A stretch of DNA of 41,941 nucleotides from Pseudobdellovibrionaceae bacterium. GTDB taxonomy: Bacteria > Bdellovibrionota > Bdellovibrionia > Bdellovibrionales > JAMPXM01. This document shows positions 41,493 to 41,941 of the stretch, one piece after another; position 1 is the stretch's first letter, and each line of letters begins with the position of its first letter. A program made the translations under genes and the position numbers. Under the pieces are notes generated by a model. The model was not told the DNA's origin and searched no databases. It saw nothing but the letters and a program-made list of their open reading frames with translations. The stretch is from the NCBI GenBank assembly GCA_947462815.1, contig CANHQR010000029.1, positions 1-41,941 on the forward strand. The letters run 5' to 3'.

Positions 41493-41912
41493 GGATGACG
41501 TACGACGGTACGAGATCCCGTAAGTGATCAGATCATCTTGTGAATCCCGAGGAAGGGTGTTACGCCCTTCCTCGATCAATCGCGATCGAAGACAGTAGGG
41601 TTCTTTGGTGCAACGGGCAGGGAAACCGATCCATGTGGTGCCGGAGATTTAATTGAGGCCTTTGGCCCTCCCTACCGAGAGAGTGGTGGGATTTTTAGGT
41701 CCGGATCGAGGGACTAAGTTGAAGGTTGCAGTCGCGCGCAAGCGTGAGGCTCTGTAACTCACGACATAGCTCAAGTTTCTGGTTCTATTTTGAATTCCTC
41801 AATTCAGACATTCTGTCTGGAGAACTCCTTGAACTCATCGCGGGTAGCGCCATCTGGCTTAGCCAGTGGTTATTTGATTCGTGCGAAAGCGCGATGAGGA
41901 GAGGAGGTTAAT
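41493..41912 (+). promoter_or_regulatory. L10-leader-type spacer between rplA and rplJ
   Basis: These 420 bases contain no credible gene. A strong hairpin at 41549-41573 (GAGGAAGGG with CCCTTCCTC) follows rplA and may end or slow transcription, though no T tract follows. Further on, several short inverted repeats precede a strong AGGAGG at 41902-41907. In many bacteria this spacer carries the L10(L12)4-binding leader that controls rplJ-rplL. I infer that role from position; I could not match the full leader consensus. Confidence 0.5.
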
Positions 41913-41941
41913 TTGTCGAATCAATCGAATACTCGTGCAGA
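41913..41941 (+). CDS. rplJ: start of 50S ribosomal protein L10 gene (cut by window edge)
   Basis: A TTG at 41913 lies 5 bases after AGGAGG and opens a frame MSNQSNTRA that runs off the window. L10 is the gene expected after rplK-rplA. The nine residues visible are too few to confirm it by sequence; the call rests on position and the strong ribosome-binding site. Confidence 0.55.

Overview
The window is a densely packed, mostly housekeeping chromosomal segment of a GC-rich (about 56% by eye) Gram-negative bacterium. A Bdellovibrionota or former Deltaproteobacteria relative is the best guess. The flagellin N-terminus, the many sigma-54 enhancer-binding proteins, the FecR-domain and TPR/beta-barrel envelope proteins and the Lys/Ala-rich histone-like protein all fit. 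This assignment is inference, since no 16S is present. There is no CRISPR array, insertion sequence or phage region.

Layout. (1) 1-3258: a carrier protein, an orphan protein and a convergent amino-acid-adenylating enzyme, resembling a DltA/DltC-like activation module. (2) 4153-7112: a sigma-54 response regulator and a soluble PAS histidine kinase arranged tail to tail. (3) 7230-11382: a fused UDP-glucose dehydrogenase/UDP-glucuronate decarboxylase, a flippase-like membrane protein and recO. (4) 11398-15135: a TPR/outer-membrane-barrel protein and an exported FecR-domain protein on the minus strand. (5) 15319-18849: a GmhB-like phosphatase, a XerC-type recombinase, a divergent receiver-less sigma-54 activator and a histone-H1-like protein with an acidic tail. 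(6) 19183-23008: a lipoprotein, flagellin with an unusual 7-codon upstream ORF, a membrane-anchored alpha/beta hydrolase and a small Cys-rich protein. (7) 23249-35959: clpB, then a long co-directional run of ribE-ribBA-ribH, ntrY-ntrX, proS, pyrF and rlmB with overlapping or near-overlapping junctions. (8) 36012-41941: the classic translation locus tRNA-Thr, Tyr, Gly, Thr - tuf - tRNA-Trp - secE - nusG - rplK - rplA - (rplJ), in the same order as in Escherichia coli.

How the genes work together. The ribE, ribBA and ribH products make riboflavin; the window has no ribD. The NtrY-like kinase and NtrX-like regulator form one two-component pair; the regulator lacks a normal GAFTGA loop, so it probably does not drive sigma-54 polymerase. 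The 4153/5859 pair is a second, NtrB/NtrC-like system. The dehydrogenase/decarboxylase fusion would channel UDP-glucose to UDP-xylose (or a related pentose) for envelope glycans.

A recurring theme is short, imperfect tandem duplication: 12-15 bp units inside coding sequences and 11-60 bp units in spacers. The most striking case is a degenerate array with a period near 13 bp upstream of tuf. I found no clearly new defence or secretion system. The least conventional items are the Ugd-Uxs fusion, the flagellin mini-ORF, the spacer repeats and the FecR/TPR-barrel pair.
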